A program made the position numbers and the translations under genes. Below are positions 40,330 to 52,970 of a stretch of DNA of 64,000 nt, in pieces. The notes under the pieces were generated by a model that had not been told where the DNA came from, searched no databases, and saw only the letters and a list, made by a program, of their open reading frames with translations. Position 1 is the stretch's first letter, and each line of letters opens with the position of its first letter. Origin of the DNA: Isoetes taiwanensis (Eukaryota > Streptophyta > Lycopodiopsida > Isoetales > Isoetaceae); NCBI GenBank assembly GCA_021234155.1, contig JAJEKV010000002.1, positions 40,227,841 to 40,291,840 of the forward strand, written 5' to 3'.

Positions 40330-41004
40330 ATTTAGAAGCACTTTCACTTTCTTCTACTTATTTTGAGATACCCGATTCAGTAGAAATCTATGCTTTCTTT
40401 CTGCATATTGGCTTCACATCACTCTGCTTTTCTGTTCTATTTATCGCGTTCGATACACAGATCCTGGAACAATTGCTTTGAAGATTTTTTGTAGGCGTTG
40501 GGGTAGCTCTACAATTCTTGTCCTCCTCACTTTCATTTTCACTTGCATCTCCAGCAGGTGGTGATAACCCTGGCTGTTTACGTTTCCTTGAACAATTAAC
40601 TTTGTTTCCTGCTCCTTTTGCTGCAAGGCTTTTTGGTGCTTTCTACTCCCAAAAACTCAACCAATTAACTTGCTCCTCTTTCATATGTAAATAGTATGTT
40701 GTCACAAAAGTTAGAGGTACCATGCCTCCCCAAGCATGTGGCTTCCCAGTAATCTTTTTGTTCAACATGGCTACCTCTCGGTATTGGTCCGAGTTGAGGT
40801 TCTTTAATCTGGAAGAAAATTATTCAAAGACATTGAAACACTGGCATTAAGATTAAATTACAATACCTATAGCATTTTTTTTGGTACTCCGTCACCGCAA
40901 ACTGACTTCAACTCATCTGGTGAAGCATACTGTTCAACATGCTTGTAAAGTTGTCTGTAAGTATGTCCGTCGGCGTTGAGCTCTAGTTTCGAATCCATTT
41001 GCAT
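40330..41004 (-). pseudogene. 5' portion of a broken minus-strand gene, unassigned
   Basis: A first exon-like block starts at ATG 41004 (MQMDSKLELNADGHTYRQ) and runs to about 40867, where a GTATTG donor follows. An acceptor (TTTCTTCCAG) opens the next block at about 40808. It reads LKNLNSDQYREVAML and HAWGGMVPLTFVTTYY, then has one TAG, then a Lys/Ser/Pro-rich part (KRKQPGLSPPAGDASENESE). I do not recognise the family. A charged disordered segment after a small folded N-terminus suggests a nuclear protein. Strand, gene-like splicing and position across the paired 133-bp repeats suggest it was once joined to 12115-10650. Confidence 0.4.
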
Positions 41005-41129
41005 AGATTTCTGTTGTGGTTTCTCTTGAATCTGGTAGCAAGGAAGGAAGGAAGGTATTTTTATCGTCCACGGAGACCAACTTGAGGAGGGAGAGTTTCG
41101 GGGAGAGGGAAAGATCGAAGTACTTGGAC

Positions 41130-42440
41130 ACGTGGCATGATAATTTGAATTTGCTTAATCAACCTGAACCTGCCATCATTATAACTACCTCTTCTGTAAC
41201 TTTCGGCCCACACTAAACCACGCCCACACACCACAAATATGGCATAAAAATGTAGCGAAACAATGCACGATTTTGATCCACTTCAACATGCTTTGACCCG
41301 TATGTTGAATATTGAACTACAGAGGACAGGAAGACTAGACGCACGATAAAAGAAATTCCATAAAGAATGGAATAGAGGGGCTAGGAAAACGCTGCATGCG
41401 GCATTATATGTGGCATTCTGGGCTAAAAAACAAGGCCCTCCCTTTTTAGTAAAGAAGATTAAATAAGATTCATGTAGACGATTGTGTTGTCGTCTGATAT
41501 CGAGAAATGGGCATCGAACTTCCTCCTAGGAACTGGTTCCCATGAAGAAGATTGTGACTATACTTGCTCTTATGCACTGGAACCGAACCTCAAAAGAAAA
41601 TTTATATGTCAAGCAAAAGACAATTCAGGCAGATTCAATTTTGCCAAGGTTCGCTTTTGCCCATGCATCTACTGCCACCTAGTCGTAGTTGCATTTATTT
41701 TTGCTACTTTTTTCTTTTTTTGGCCTATGCACTGTAAATGTTTGTAGTTTGGGAGGTTTTCGATGTTGTCTAGCAAGCATTTACAGTGATGACACTCAAC
41801 TATTTTGGATTCCCATAGTGTTCATAAATGTAAGTTAAGGTTATGTACATGTGTAATGTCCTAATCTTAAAGGTGAAATGGACAAGTAACAATCGCATAA
41901 ATTCTAATAATTTGACAGCCTATATCTTAAATTTGCTCTCATCTTCTAGCTGAATTGAAAAGAAATAGTTTACACAGTTGAGGACCTAATCTAGCAGTTG
42001 CAACAGCAACCACTAACTGTTTCTCCATGTTAACCTTTTGCATGCAACAAAATAAGTGTAAAATTAGTAACGGAAAATAGGGACTACTATTGTACAAGAT
42101 AAAGGAAGAGAATATATCTTTGATATGGAAGTACACAAAACTATGAAGTTCACTAGGCTACAAGTAATTTTGTCTATTTGTCTGCTTTTGATGGTTTATG
42201 GACATGAAACAAAAATGACAACCATGACCCTTAAGACTTTCTAAAGAAGCAAATGAATAGGTTTATTATTAGAGGGTATGCTCATCTCAAAATAATAAAA
42301 TTGCTTGGATGTATCAGGAGCGCGATAGGGAGGCCAGTATATGACGAATGCCAAGCCCCTAAATCCGGCACTGCGCTGAACAGCAACGAAAATATATACG
42401 ACGATTCAACCATAAGTTATAATCTTTTGGTAGAACAGGA
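41130..42440. other. Intergenic region downstream of the LOB-domain gene
   Basis: No supported gene. Short ORFs (for example 41484-41747) have no family features. The region includes the 3' flank and probably the 3' UTR of the minus-strand LOB gene. Confidence 0.4.
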
Positions 42441-42443
42441 GCA

Positions 42444-43286
42444 TCATTTTCTGCACAAAAGAGCATGTGCCAGAGCCTGTAATTCGCTCGATTCTTCGTC
42501 TTCAAGGCTTCTTTCGCCGGATTTATGAATTGCGTTGTCGATTTGGGCGCTGTGGACGTGATCGACGGATGCAGGCATGCCCAAATCGAAGACCTGTAAA
42601 TGTCCTTGATAATTTGCAATTTCTTCCTTCACCCGGCAGTATGGAGCAGAGGTGGATGATCCGCTGTTTGGCAGAGACATGGATATGGCGGTGGGGCTTG
42701 GCATGGAATTGTCGTAGAAGCTTGCAGTATTGGCCATGCCGCTGCAGTGCTGCTGGTTCAGTGCTGCAACTGCCAATCTGCTTGCGAGTTGAGCTTGGAC
42801 GATGGCCAATTCGGCCTGCAAGCTTGCAACCTGCAAGATAACGAAGAACCCACTAAGTATCAGATTTCAGAATCTAAAGAAAGATATTTTAGTTTAGATA
42901 GATGGGTTTTTATCGATAGATAAGTTAGATGGGTTTTTATGGAGTAATATGAGACTTAAAAACACCAATAGGCAGGCAATCTCAAGTGTACAGATTCAAA
43001 CCTGCTGCTGGAGCGCAAAAATTGTTGCCACGCATCCGTAGACCGGATCCGACAGTCGCGCCTGTGCCTCGTAAGAAATGGTAAGAACAGCGTCGCAGCG
43101 TTGGCGCAGAGACGGAATTTGCAGCAGAAGCTTGCTCACATTACTCGCCCCAAAAATCTTATGCACTGCTGCAAATCGAGCTGCGCCCTGTTCCGAGCCA
43201 AAGTAAGGCGCAAAGATGCAGCCCTTGACGCATTTCCGGCGAAGAAATTTACAGGCACCACAGGGTGCGCCACTGCTACCACTCAT
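42444..43286 (-). CDS. LOB-domain (LBD) class I transcription factor, two exons
   Basis: This encodes a plant-specific nuclear DNA-binding protein of about 223 residues. Exon 1 is 43286-43002 and exon 2 is 42830-42444; the intron is GT-AG, in the usual LBD place within the LOB domain. The LOB domain has the zinc-binding CX2CX6CX3C block ([15 protein letters not shown]), the GAS block ([10 protein letters not shown]) and a perfect LX6LX3LX6L zipper running across the intron. These mark class I. The sequence [14 protein letters not shown] with [16 protein letters not shown] resembles the LBD16/18/29/30/31 group, which acts in auxin-driven root and organ development; assignment to a member is not possible here. 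I chose the ATG at 43286 because family members start a few residues before the Cys block. An in-frame ATG 48 bases upstream exists. Confidence 0.92.
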
Positions 43287-44760
43287 AGTGCTGCTGCTGC
43301 AAATAAACGATGAGATGAACCGGATCGAGCCCAATTGAAGAAAACCATGAAAGCAAAATCTAAAGCGAGGGATTGAACGAGAATTGGAGCGATGGTGATG
43401 AAGAAAACATGGATGTAGGGCAAAGGGAAGACAGGAGAGGGGATTTTTGGGGGCGTGCTGCAGCGGCGGGTATTAAAAAGGAAGGATTTAGGGGGGGTGA
43501 CGTAGATTGATTCATGCTCTTGCCGCCGCCATGGTAGGCTTAAGCAGCAGAATGGGAATGATGAAGCAAAGCAAAGCCATGACCGGGGCGGAATATTCAC
43601 GAGAATTATATTCCGCTCCAGAAAAACCACATGCCTCCCTCCGTAACCGCCCCCCCGTCCTATCGACAATCTTCCCTTTCTTTAATCCCTCCTCTTTGGA
43701 GCCTTCGTATTTTTTTTTCGCCCCCCCTCGTAACGCCACCTTTCCTCCAACCAAGATTTATTTTTATTTGTTGCCCACCTCACTCGTTTAGTTGGAGAGG
43801 TGGTAGATGTTGTTCTCTTTGTGCACGTGGTCCTTGGCCCTCCCTAGTAGATAGGATTAGGGCTTCCCTGGATAAGGCTATATTCTCCCCATGTCAAGAC
43901 AAACTCCTCCTCCTTCCAAATATGGCTACCTTAGGTGCACCTAGTCTTGTCATCTCTTGCTCATTTAATAACATCTACGCCTCTCTATCTCATCCCCTAT
44001 TCGCCTTCGTGGACGTTAAAATATCTATTCTATTCTATTGCTTCTACTTGTTTTGCTTCCGTGCATATCCATGTCTCTTAATTTGTTTTGCTTCCATGCA
44101 TCACCATGTCTCTGTCTCTGCATCTTCTTCCAAGAATTCGATCCCAAATCTTTTTTTTTTTTTCCTCCTCATCCCCGGATCTAAATTTTTTGCTACTCCA
44201 CCCCCTCGCCTGCTGTGAGGCCGAGAGCAAGACAGATTTCTTTGTGTGAAGGGGCCACAAGCATGGTTGTACTTGCATCATTTCGACATTGGGGTGGTTG
44301 TCTCCTCTTTGGCATGCAAATTCCATGTGTCGTGGCTTTCAAACGTGTGCAGTGTGTGCTTTTCTTGCCCCCTCATTCCCCATTTCATGATGGTGTACTA
44401 AGTGTACTCCTGGTTGGTTGTTTGATTCTTTGAGTCGATTTTGACTTTTTGGATCCCCCGATGAAATTCATGTGTGCTAACCATGACTCTCTTGCACTTC
44501 AAGTTGCCTTTTATAAAAGATAAGCCCTCCCGGTACAATAATGCACTTATTTACATTTCAAGAATCTCTTGTAAGCCTTCACTATCAAACGTCTAGGAGG
44601 ATGTTCATATGTAATCACACATGTCCAAAATTTGGTACATGCAAGTTTGTGCATATAATTATCTTTTGAGGGACCTTTCTTCCAAGCAAGAATAAGCAAC
44701 ACTATTAAATGGCTTCTAGCTTCTTTTTTTCCCTTTCATTGAGTCGCCATATTTGAAATT
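43287..44760. other. LOB gene promoter side and CT-rich intergenic DNA
   Basis: The first ~250 bases are likely 5' UTR and core promoter on the minus strand. From about 43620 to 44220 the plus strand is C/T-rich with long accidental open frames (Pro/Ser/Phe/Leu). I see no domain. Confidence 0.35.
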
Positions 44761-44843
44761 GGCATGAACTCTCAAAATAAAATACCAAATTGATACATCT
44801 ATGGCATGGACTCTCAAGATAAAATACCAAATTGACCATTCAC
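44761..44843. repeat. Imperfect 42-base tandem duplication
   Basis: The units at 44761-44802 and 44803-44843 share GGCATG(A/G)ACTCTCAA and TAAAATACCAAATTGA, with only a few differences. Confidence 0.8.
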
Positions 44844-47600
44844 AAATTTGTGATCCTATTTATAACCTTTCTTTTTGAAAGGAGCACAAGTTTAAATTAC
44901 TTAGGCGAGGTGTAGCAACAGCAGGCAAGTTAAGAATCGTGCATAACAATAGTTTTTTTTTTTATATAAATTAAAAGGATTACATGAAGATTCAGAACCT
45001 TTCGAAAAATTAAAAAGGACTACATGTATGTATAGTTTTAGTGGAAAATTTTGATAAGGAATGGTGAGCCTAGAAAAAACGGACCACCCAAATTCCCGAA
45101 CTGATCCCACTTTTTTAGACACTTCATCCAATGGTCTAGATTGATGATATGACTATGATTTAGGCCATGTTTAAGCTCGGAAACTAGGCCATGGTCCATA
45201 TTTGATTGGTCCTTGCTTGGTCCCGATCCTCCTGGTGCCATTCTCACTCAAGCAGTGGAATGCCCATAATTACCAACCAGCGGGGGTAATTATAGGAAAA
45301 GGGACACAAGAAGATACCTTCGCAGAAATAAATCTCTTAAACTAGCATCACAAGTTCTTGAGTTATGTACAATACTGTACATAAGTGTGATAAATAAATG
45401 ACTCCAGTGATTGACTCGACTTCCTTTTCTTTGCATGTTGCATGATATCTAATGATAACTACATTACAAATATTTATTTAAGAAATGCATTAGTAGTAAT
45501 CCTCACAGTAAAGCACCTCAATCAGACAAAAGAAAATAAGAATAATGTAATTATACAATAAGCTCTTTATTAATTTGCAGGTTCTTAAAAATATAGGTCA
45601 ATGGCTTAACATATTGTCTAGCTTTTATGCATTCACAAACCCACTAGTGTCCTTCTGCGGAATGATGTCTCTTCTTGTTTTTTGAAGCATGACAACTCGA
45701 ATTTTGATCTCTTTTCACGTGAGAGGTTGTGGGTGCCATTCTGGCCTATGGTTTAGGATGGTTAAAGTCGAGTACGGACATTGTGCTGCCACGATCCTCT
45801 AGCCACCCAAAGATCTATTTTGCTCCAAGAAGGGAATTGTCAAGTTCATGCCTCATCGAATCAGAGAGATGCAACCTGGAGAAGTTCCATAGGGTGACTC
45901 CATGGGATTACGTCTCCGAAAGGCTACAATCATGCCACAATACATTTTAGCCTATCTGTAGAGTGTGCACAGGAGGGGCGGATGGAATGGGCTACACAAG
46001 CCAATGTTCTATGCTAGCCAAAGCCGTTGTCATGACTCTATCTGTTGTTATCTGGAGGCCTTTACCTCAGTCAACTCCTTGAGTCTGAGCCAGAGTAGGA
46101 GCCTTTATTTCTGATGCATTATGTACGTTTGTGATGATGTTCTATAGTGTTGTTGGATGGCCAACCTTTGTAGTGGCATATTATTTATTACGTATTGTTG
46201 TTGTGTGGTAACATGCCATATAGGATGTCCATGAAGCGGACTGGGCCAATAACACTTCCCTGCCTTTCGTTCGGTGGCTATCACATGTGGTCTGAGCTAG
46301 ACAAATGGCCTTCCTTGGTGATGGAGTCATCGAGAAAGGGAGTTTTTCGTATTTACAATGGGAGCATCGTTTAGATTCGGGGAGTGTCACATCCATAGTA
46401 GTTAATGGGTCTTTGTGCCCTCAGGTCCTTACCCCATTCCAATGGCCGAACCACCTAGCTACTTGAGCCTATATTTGTTGTACATCCTTATATTTGTTGG
46501 GGTCATACCTCCAGGAGGTTATGGATGCACGGACTCAGTTGTGTCCTCGGGACGGTATTGAACTGTCCTATACAATTGTACAGCGTGCCAGCATACTTAT
46601 TACTGCTAAGGTTTTTCCCGATAATTACTGCACAACACTTTCTAAAAGAACATATTGAGAAAATCATCATATGTTATTCATATGTAGAAATCCAAATTAG
46701 TAATGGTAGGTTTTTAAGAGAACTTTCCAAATTCATGCATATTTGCTTTGCAAAAGGACATCAATCAGAACGTACGCCAATAAGCCACGACAATTTGAAT
46801 GGTTCCCTATAGCTTGAAGCATCTTACACAAACATTCGTATGCCCAATGAGGCACTACACAATCTGTTTAGGCAGTGTTCCTATAAAAATAAGCTGCCTC
46901 TAATCTTCTACGATGCATGCTTGAGTAAAATCTTTGATGCCAGAGCTTTCACATGACAATTTTATTCTCTAATTCATGTAGAGATGGTCCATATCTTTAC
47001 AATGTTTTACCACAATGCAAAAGGAAGGTATACAGTCGAGCAGTATCTACATGTTTGGATATATGGAGTACATATTCTAAAATAAAGAGCCCAAATAGAT
47101 GTTATACCATCTTTAAAGTAAGCAGTTGCAAGGCCTTTAGGTCACGTTGTAGAAAGGCCAAGAAGGTTCCTAGAAACTCAAAAGTTATAATTAATTGAAA
47201 AGGAAACAGTGTCACAATTAAAAAGATAATGCGAACATAGCGAGTTGGTCTGTTATGAACAAAGTTTTTTCATCAATATAAAACCAAAGAAAAATATGCT
47301 GCAACGAAGTAGCCTTGTGAAGGCGATCTTGTTGCTATTGATTAATCAAGATGACTGGGCTACATGTTGCTTCTATAAAAAACAACAATAGATTTGAACA
47401 ATAGATGTGTAGCAAAAGCAAATATTGCAATTTGCATGCCATATTCAAAGCACTAATATACGTACTTCATGAAAGCATTTTGTACTTGATGAGGCAAGTC
47501 GTTGAGGTTGTACATGGCCATTGGATATTCTCTAAAAGCACAACTAAAACCAATGAAAATGCTATCTCTCTATAAACAAAGTGCTGATCTACCCTGAATT
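44844..47600. other. Intergenic region with no supported gene
   Basis: There are many stops in all frames. Short ORFs around 45729-45950 and 46953-47198 show no recognisable family. Confidence 0.4.
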
Positions 47601-47631
47601 TTTATTCATAAATAATTTCATTACATTGCCA

Positions 47632-47659
47632 CGGTTCTATTGCGACAGCAATAGAACCG
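47632..47659. other. 12-bp hairpin of family X, copy 2
   Basis: CGGTTCTATTGC (47632-47643) pairs perfectly with GCAATAGAACCG (47648-47659) around the loop GACA. Compared with 16106-16136, several stem positions differ on both arms in a matched way. Confidence 0.8.
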
Positions 47660-47868
47660 ACATTCCTTGGATGGGGACGTCCCTTTGTCACTCCTCCTAT
47701 TTATTCAACCTCTCTTCATTATTCTATCATCGGCGTTCTCTTGAGCTAGATTTCTCCTTCTTCTCTATCCTATCAGTTTCCCTCACCCTCCCTCCCTTGA
47801 TGGTTTTTTTCATTTGATCGTGTTCGCTCTTTCCTTTTCTATGTCCTTTAAATTTGCATTCTTTATTT

Positions 47869-48181
47869 CCTCAGTGTGGCTTTGTAGCCTCTGAGGTATA
47901 CTTATTGGTTTACTCTTTCTCGGTATGGCACTAGTATTTTATTTATTCATTCATGTTTTCTCTCGGTGTGGCATTGTAGCCTCTGAGTCAATATTTTATT
48001 ATTCATGTTTTCTCTCGGCGTGGCGCTGTTGCCTCCGAGATCATATTTATTGTTTTTTCTCGGCGTGGCGCTGTACGAGGCAGCACTAATCGGTTATTTT
48101 TTTCCGCGATGGTCATTCTGCGGACGGTTCCCGATTAGTCGGCTGTTGTTTCTTTCTCGGCGTGGCCCTGGAGCCTCCGAG
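47869..48181 (+). repeat. Tandem hairpin modules (CTCGG...GGC...GCC...CCGAG)
   Basis: Modules lie at 47869-47896 (CCTCAG with CTGAGG), about 47919-47940 (degenerate), 47962-47987 (CTCGG with CTGAG, one wobble), 48014-48039 (CTCGG with CCGAG), 48059-48080 (truncated) and 48156-48181 (CTCGG with CCGAG). Most are preceded by a T-rich, CTCT-ending stretch. The first three start about 45-50 bases apart. The inner GGC/GCC pairing is kept in the complete modules. Confidence 0.7.
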
Positions 48182-48540
48182 TCTTCTTGCCTATGGCATC
48201 TAACTCATTGACAGGTTATTTTTCTTTCAGCCTTGATCCTGCAGGATTGTTTAAGGTCTTGTGGTTGCCAGAGTGCGCGGGGTCGTGCTTCAACTATTTG
48301 CTTGGGTTTCCTCAAAACCTAAGAAGGCGTGGTTCTTCTTCCCGATGAGGAGCAGTCACCGGGTCTTCTCACCTTTGCATTGACCAAGTGGCGGATAAAA
48401 CCATCTTTTATGTTGTATTCTTCAGTATCATCACGCTCTCGATAATTGTCTAGTTTCAGAGCATTTAAAGTTCATATTTCCAAGTGAGGGATCCATTTGT
48501 ACTCAATGTTTTTCAGTGCTCAATGAGAACACCACTTCAC

Positions 48541-48909
48541 TCAGTATATGCCTATCATAGGACCCATCCTAGGAATGTATTTTACAATGGTTGAAGATAC
48601 CATGACGGTCGGGCTGACACAAATATTACAGCATGCAGAGCAAGGTCCGAGGTGTTCCAAGCCAGGAGAGCAACTTGAAGATAATAGAAATCTGAATACG
48701 CTAGCCTCTGGCCAATGTATGTCACCAACCTCTTCTCGTCCTCTTTCATCAATGAACGGGTCTTTCCATGGCTCCCGATCATATCCTTTCTGTTCGGGAT
48801 CTGTACTGAAAGGCAAAATCAAGTTAATGCAAGTGATGCTACAGACAATATAAATAAGAAGACAACCAGTTCTAAGGGCCATTTCTGAAGAAAGTAAATC
48901 TGAGGCCAT
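48541..48909 (-). other. Possible minus-strand exon, unassigned
   Basis: An open frame of 122 codons contains a protein-like middle part (YDREPWKDPFIDERGREEVG) bordered by plausible splice signals near 48790 and 48700. I do not recognise a family. It may belong to the minus-strand gene remnants at 51-53 kb or to a separate gene. Confidence 0.25.
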
Positions 48910-48911
48910 TT

Positions 48912-49160
48912 TTTTAAGTAGGAAAAAAAAGTTTTTTGAGGGCCTTTCTTGACCCTCAAGACCCCTCTGATGGCCTTTCTCGACTCGCGAGTCGAGAAAG
49001 GGGGCTCAGAGTGGAAAACGCAGGTCTATGGGCCAATTCTGTGGGAAAGGCAGGTCTGAGGAACTTTCTCGACTCGCGAGTCGAGAAAGGCAGCTTAGAG
49101 TGAAAAACTTAAGTCTGAGGGTCTTTCTCAACTCGCGAGTCGAGAAAGGCCCTAAGGCCC
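48912..49160. repeat. Palindrome array 1 (CTCGACTCG-centred)
   Basis: 48974-49001 is a perfect 28-base palindrome with the left arm CCTTTCTCGACTCG. 49064-49089 is a perfect 26-base palindrome. 49123-49148 is the same with one change. They are separated by a GGCAGCTTAGAGTGAAAAAC-like spacer. A lead-in of about 60 bases (48915-48974) matches 53713-53773. Confidence 0.85.
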
Positions 49161-49189
49161 CTCTGAAATGTAGCTTAGACCCCAAAAAA

Positions 49190-50980
49190 AACAAAAAAAA
49201 CTAGCAAAAGGCACACCAGAAGGTTGTGGTGTAGGCAAGACTGAGTTTTGTTAGGCTTTTACGTTTAGTATGTTTAGACTTAGGATGGCATTCCACTATA
49301 TAAGACCCTTATTAACGATTGATAAGTCTTGTACCATTTGCAAATGTGGAACACTTCTAGATGATATTCACTTCTAGATGACTCTCGCTCTATGAAATGG
49401 CAAATTACACATATCTAATGGCCAAGTTCCTATTGCAAGTATTCTAAAAATACGCTTCAAATGCAAGATCTTTTTTCTTAAATATGGTGACATAGTGAGC
49501 TTTTTTCTTGAATATCGTGATGAGATTTTCCTAACAAGATCAAATTCATCTAAATCTAAAGCATTTGCAAACTTGAGAGGTATATTTAGATTTTTGCCTA
49601 ATTTAATTTCTCTCTGTCTTTTGTTGCTTTTTTTAGGGTTGTTAAGCAACTCTTTACATTTTCAACGTGTAGAAAATCTTTAATGTTCCACACAGGCCAA
49701 ATCTACAAGCTCATGAATGTCTACTGAAAATTGCTAGCATCTTGTATAAACATTACCAAGAACATAAGAACATTAATGTCATATAAGCGATGCTGAAACA
49801 AGCCCTTCGCATCATTTAGCACAGCTTTCCTGGGAAGCAGTGAAAAATAACAATGATTAGGAAATAAATCTAAGTTGTTCAGAACAATGAACTCGCATGT
49901 GCTTGTCTAAATAAAACCTATATAAATCTAAACAAAACAAATATGATCTGACACACTTTTTTAGTCTACGTATCTTGATCTGATGTATGTTCATGTTTCG
50001 ATGTTTCTAACTTTGAAAGCAGCAATAACGGTAGCACTCTTTCCACAATAAACTAGTTTATCACATTCTAAAATTTGTTTTCTGGCGTATTGCATGTACT
50101 AGAAGTAGATCTAGAAGTAGATCTGAGATTGCATTGTCAATGAGAAAGGATCCTCAGTCTTGGAAAGATGAATTGCACTCATAATTTTCAATTATAGCAT
50201 GTGAGCAACGCTTGCCAAAATGAATTCCAGCTTATGCTAGATATTTACAAAGATTGAAAAACATGTTGAAGCTCCTTGAAGTAGGTTATCTATCATCAAT
50301 AAACTCCATCATTTTGGGGAGTCTTATTCTTAGGACCTCTGTCAAATGTCCATTAGGCACATTTCGGTATGGAAGTATAATTGAAAGGAAACAGATCATA
50401 TGCATCATAATCAAAACCAAATTAAACCGATAGTGCTGCAGAAAGAAGGATAAAAATCTTGCCTTGCATCTATTTCATGAGATTAAAATCATTTTTGCAT
50501 TGTCCAAAGAGCAGCAACAGAAGAAATAATGCTTCCACTTGAATGCATCTAGGAGATCCGCCATCTAAGGACGATTTGATTTTCTTTTAACTGATACTAT
50601 GCTAAAAGACATCTTCTTCCAAGCCCCAAAGAGTAGAAAGTCGCTTTGGGTTCTTATGTTTAAACGAGCACTGTAAAATGCTGACCATATATCATAACAG
50701 AGGTGCTTTCCATGCATAAAACTAGCTTTCAATTACCATGACCATTTCTGCACTTTATCTTAAAGAGAAAAGTAAGTGCCATGTGTAACCATTTGTTTTC
50801 TACAGAAACTTTGAATTCTTATCACTCACCTGTGAAGTGCAGGAACAACCTAAGGAGCTTACGAAGTTCATGATGTGCTGTCAGAAAAAACTGGAGACAT
50901 GTATAATGGAGAGAACTGTTTTCCTTCCCAAACTAGCAAGCACTGGAAAACAGTAATGGACCTTATGAGCCATAATTCTG
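49190..50980. other. Intergenic or intronic region with no supported gene
   Basis: AT-rich, with no frame showing family features. Confidence 0.4.
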
Positions 50981-50989
50981 AAAGCAGTT

Positions 50990-51085
50990 TTATTAGTCTC
51001 CAAACCACAGAATTGTCATTACTACTAGCAGCAGTTTCACGACCATCACTACTAAATTGGACAGACCAGATACTGAATGCGTGAT
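50990..51085 (-). pseudogene. Possible WD40-repeat gene fragment
   Basis: About 20 codons read HAFSIWSVQFSSDGRETAA and then SSNDNSV, which matches one blade of a WD40 propeller of the plant LEC14B/DCAF11 type as I remember it. The neighbouring sequence does not continue the repeat, so this is an isolated exon or fragment. Confidence 0.35.
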
Positions 51086-51339
51086 TATCATTGTTATCAC
51101 CTACGAGGAAAATGCTTTAAATGCTTCATAAACCTGCAACATAAATTCAAGAATGGTATTTACAAATAAAAAAAAGATCACATCAAACATGCAAATATCA
51201 CACTTTTGAGGAGAATCGGTGCGAGTTAACATACCTTGTCAAAAGTGTTGCACATATATGGCTTGTATAATTATGGCCTGTCATTGCAACTCCTGCCACA
51301 CGGAAGCTAGTCATGCCTTATAGGAAAAAATGCATGACA

Positions 51340-52970
51340 AGTCGATGACTGTTATGACAATCTTCAAAATTGCTCTTTATCAGCAGAATGTCTGCTGCCA
51401 AAATACCTATTTCTACTGTCTTGCCAACATTAGCAGCTATTAAAGGTGGTAAGTCACTGCTGCCATCGCCTTCCATAGCCAAATCCACTTGTCTGCACAA
51501 AGGATAAATGGTTGTACGCAACTCAGAAACTAAATCACCTGTAATTCCTTCAAAGCCAACAACAGGTCTGCATCTAAATATTCTGTAAAAGCCAAGCATG
51601 AATTTATGAGTACAGACAATAGAATTAAAAATCTTGTCCACTAATCGCAAAATAAATGGCAGTATAAGAAATGCTGCATCAGGAGGTTGCCATGGACATG
51701 TAAAAAATGCTGAATCAACTTCCATGTTCCTACAAAGCTTTTCTGTTTGAAGACCACCGCAATAACTTTTCTGTAACCTGCATGCATGTGTTTTTAAGGA
51801 AATAGTTCCACTAACTTCGTTCAATAAGAACAAACAAAAAAAAGAATACCCATTTCTGATAAGGTTTAAAAGTTAAATGGTAGACCAAGTCAAGCCTACC
51901 AAGGATACCAAAGAACTATAACCATCAGATTGACATTTTTTAGCTAGAAACATGCATACTCCTTGCATGCACAAAACTGGGGCATTCTGATTCAGTCTGC
52001 TTATTGAAGCATCCATGAGTCTTAACTCAGACTGGATTAGAAGGGATAGGAAATTTACATGCCGCAACAAAAGAAATGAAGTAAATGCTACAAATCCTGT
52101 AACGAACTATCAAATGATGGAGCTATTAAGCAACACATAAAGAAAAAGAATATTTGAGTATAGAGTTAAGAAGTTATACCTCAAAAAATGGAATTCTACT
52201 TAGCCAGATGCAGGAAACTCAAACCCATGGCAATCCAAATCTCTTCCATGGATGCAGGAAAACTTGAAGACCTGGAAAAACATGTAGGAATCACTTGAGC
52301 TCTAATCCTTACAGCGAAACAGTTGTACCAGAGCTTCTTATGAATTAAAGGACAAAATTTAAAACTAATAAGGCATATCTGACGCAAAGTTTCCCGTAAT
52401 ACTTCAGAGAGCACAATCTGTAAAGCTGCACATCAATCTTCTTTATAACGTATCCACATCCTAAATCTAGGAACTGGAAGATCGGAATCATCCATGGTGG
52501 ATCTGATAATGTTATTCCACCGGGGATTTGATCAGAATTGCAATTTGAACTGGAGGATCCAAACAGAATCCATTACTGATGGATATGATACACTAATAAA
52601 GGTGTGCGCGATTTTCAAACACTATGTTATAGGAGATACAACACACATCGTAGCGTGCTGCAATTCTAAAATGCAGAGCTGCAAATGGACTGATGATGTT
52701 GTCAGGCATCTAAAAATCTCCAAATACCACGTTAATGCTAGTGCTATCCAGAGGCTTATTTGATTAATGCATCTATCTTTCTACTGACAGCTTGTATGAC
52801 AAGGGCAAGGACCTGTGTCTTCGTTGATCAAGTGACTTGTAGATAGAAAAAGGAGTGAACCTGGAGTTGTCATCCTGGACGTAATTGGAGATGGAAAGAA
52901 GAAGTAGACCTTCTGATGATGCCTCGTCCATAATTGTTTCCAAGGAATCAGACCCATAAAATGATCTGGC
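51340..52970 (-). pseudogene. Multi-exon gene or remnant, family not recognised
   Basis: Several protein-like blocks on the minus strand lie between acceptor-like signals. About 52970-52775 contains ARSFYGSDSLETIMDEASSE then LLLLSISNYVQDD. About 52417-52200 contains LRETLRQICLISFKF then IRAQVIPTCF and MEEIWIAMGLSFLHL. About 52070-51880 contains FLSLLIQSELRLMDASIS. About 51777-51340 contains CPWQPPDAAFLILPFILRL and VVGFEGITGDLVSELRTT. The mix of hydrophobic helices suggests an all-helical protein. Stops end three of the blocks close to likely donors, so I cannot tell a live gene with unusual donors from a pseudogene. I do not assign a function. Confidence 0.4.

Larger units (their letters stand above)
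47620..48360 (+). mobile_element. Family X fragment, third locus
   Basis: It starts with the perfect hairpin at 47632-47659, followed by GGGGACGTCCC, a CATCGGCGTTCTCTTGAGCT box and CCCTCCCTCCCTTGA, the same order as at 16106-16335. It then carries five or six tandem hairpin modules (47869-48181). No LINE has inserted here, and there is no long (CT)n, only CTCTC stubs ahead of each module. Confidence 0.65.

Noticed and set aside
43631-44218. 195-codon plus-strand frame near the LOB gene
   Set aside because: Low-complexity Pro/Ser/Phe/Leu from CT-rich DNA, no domain, and partly overlapping the likely LOB promoter.
46953-47198. Possible gene around 46.5-47.2 kb
   Set aside because: Basic, Ser/Lys-rich frame with no recognisable repeats or domain on either strand; most likely chance.
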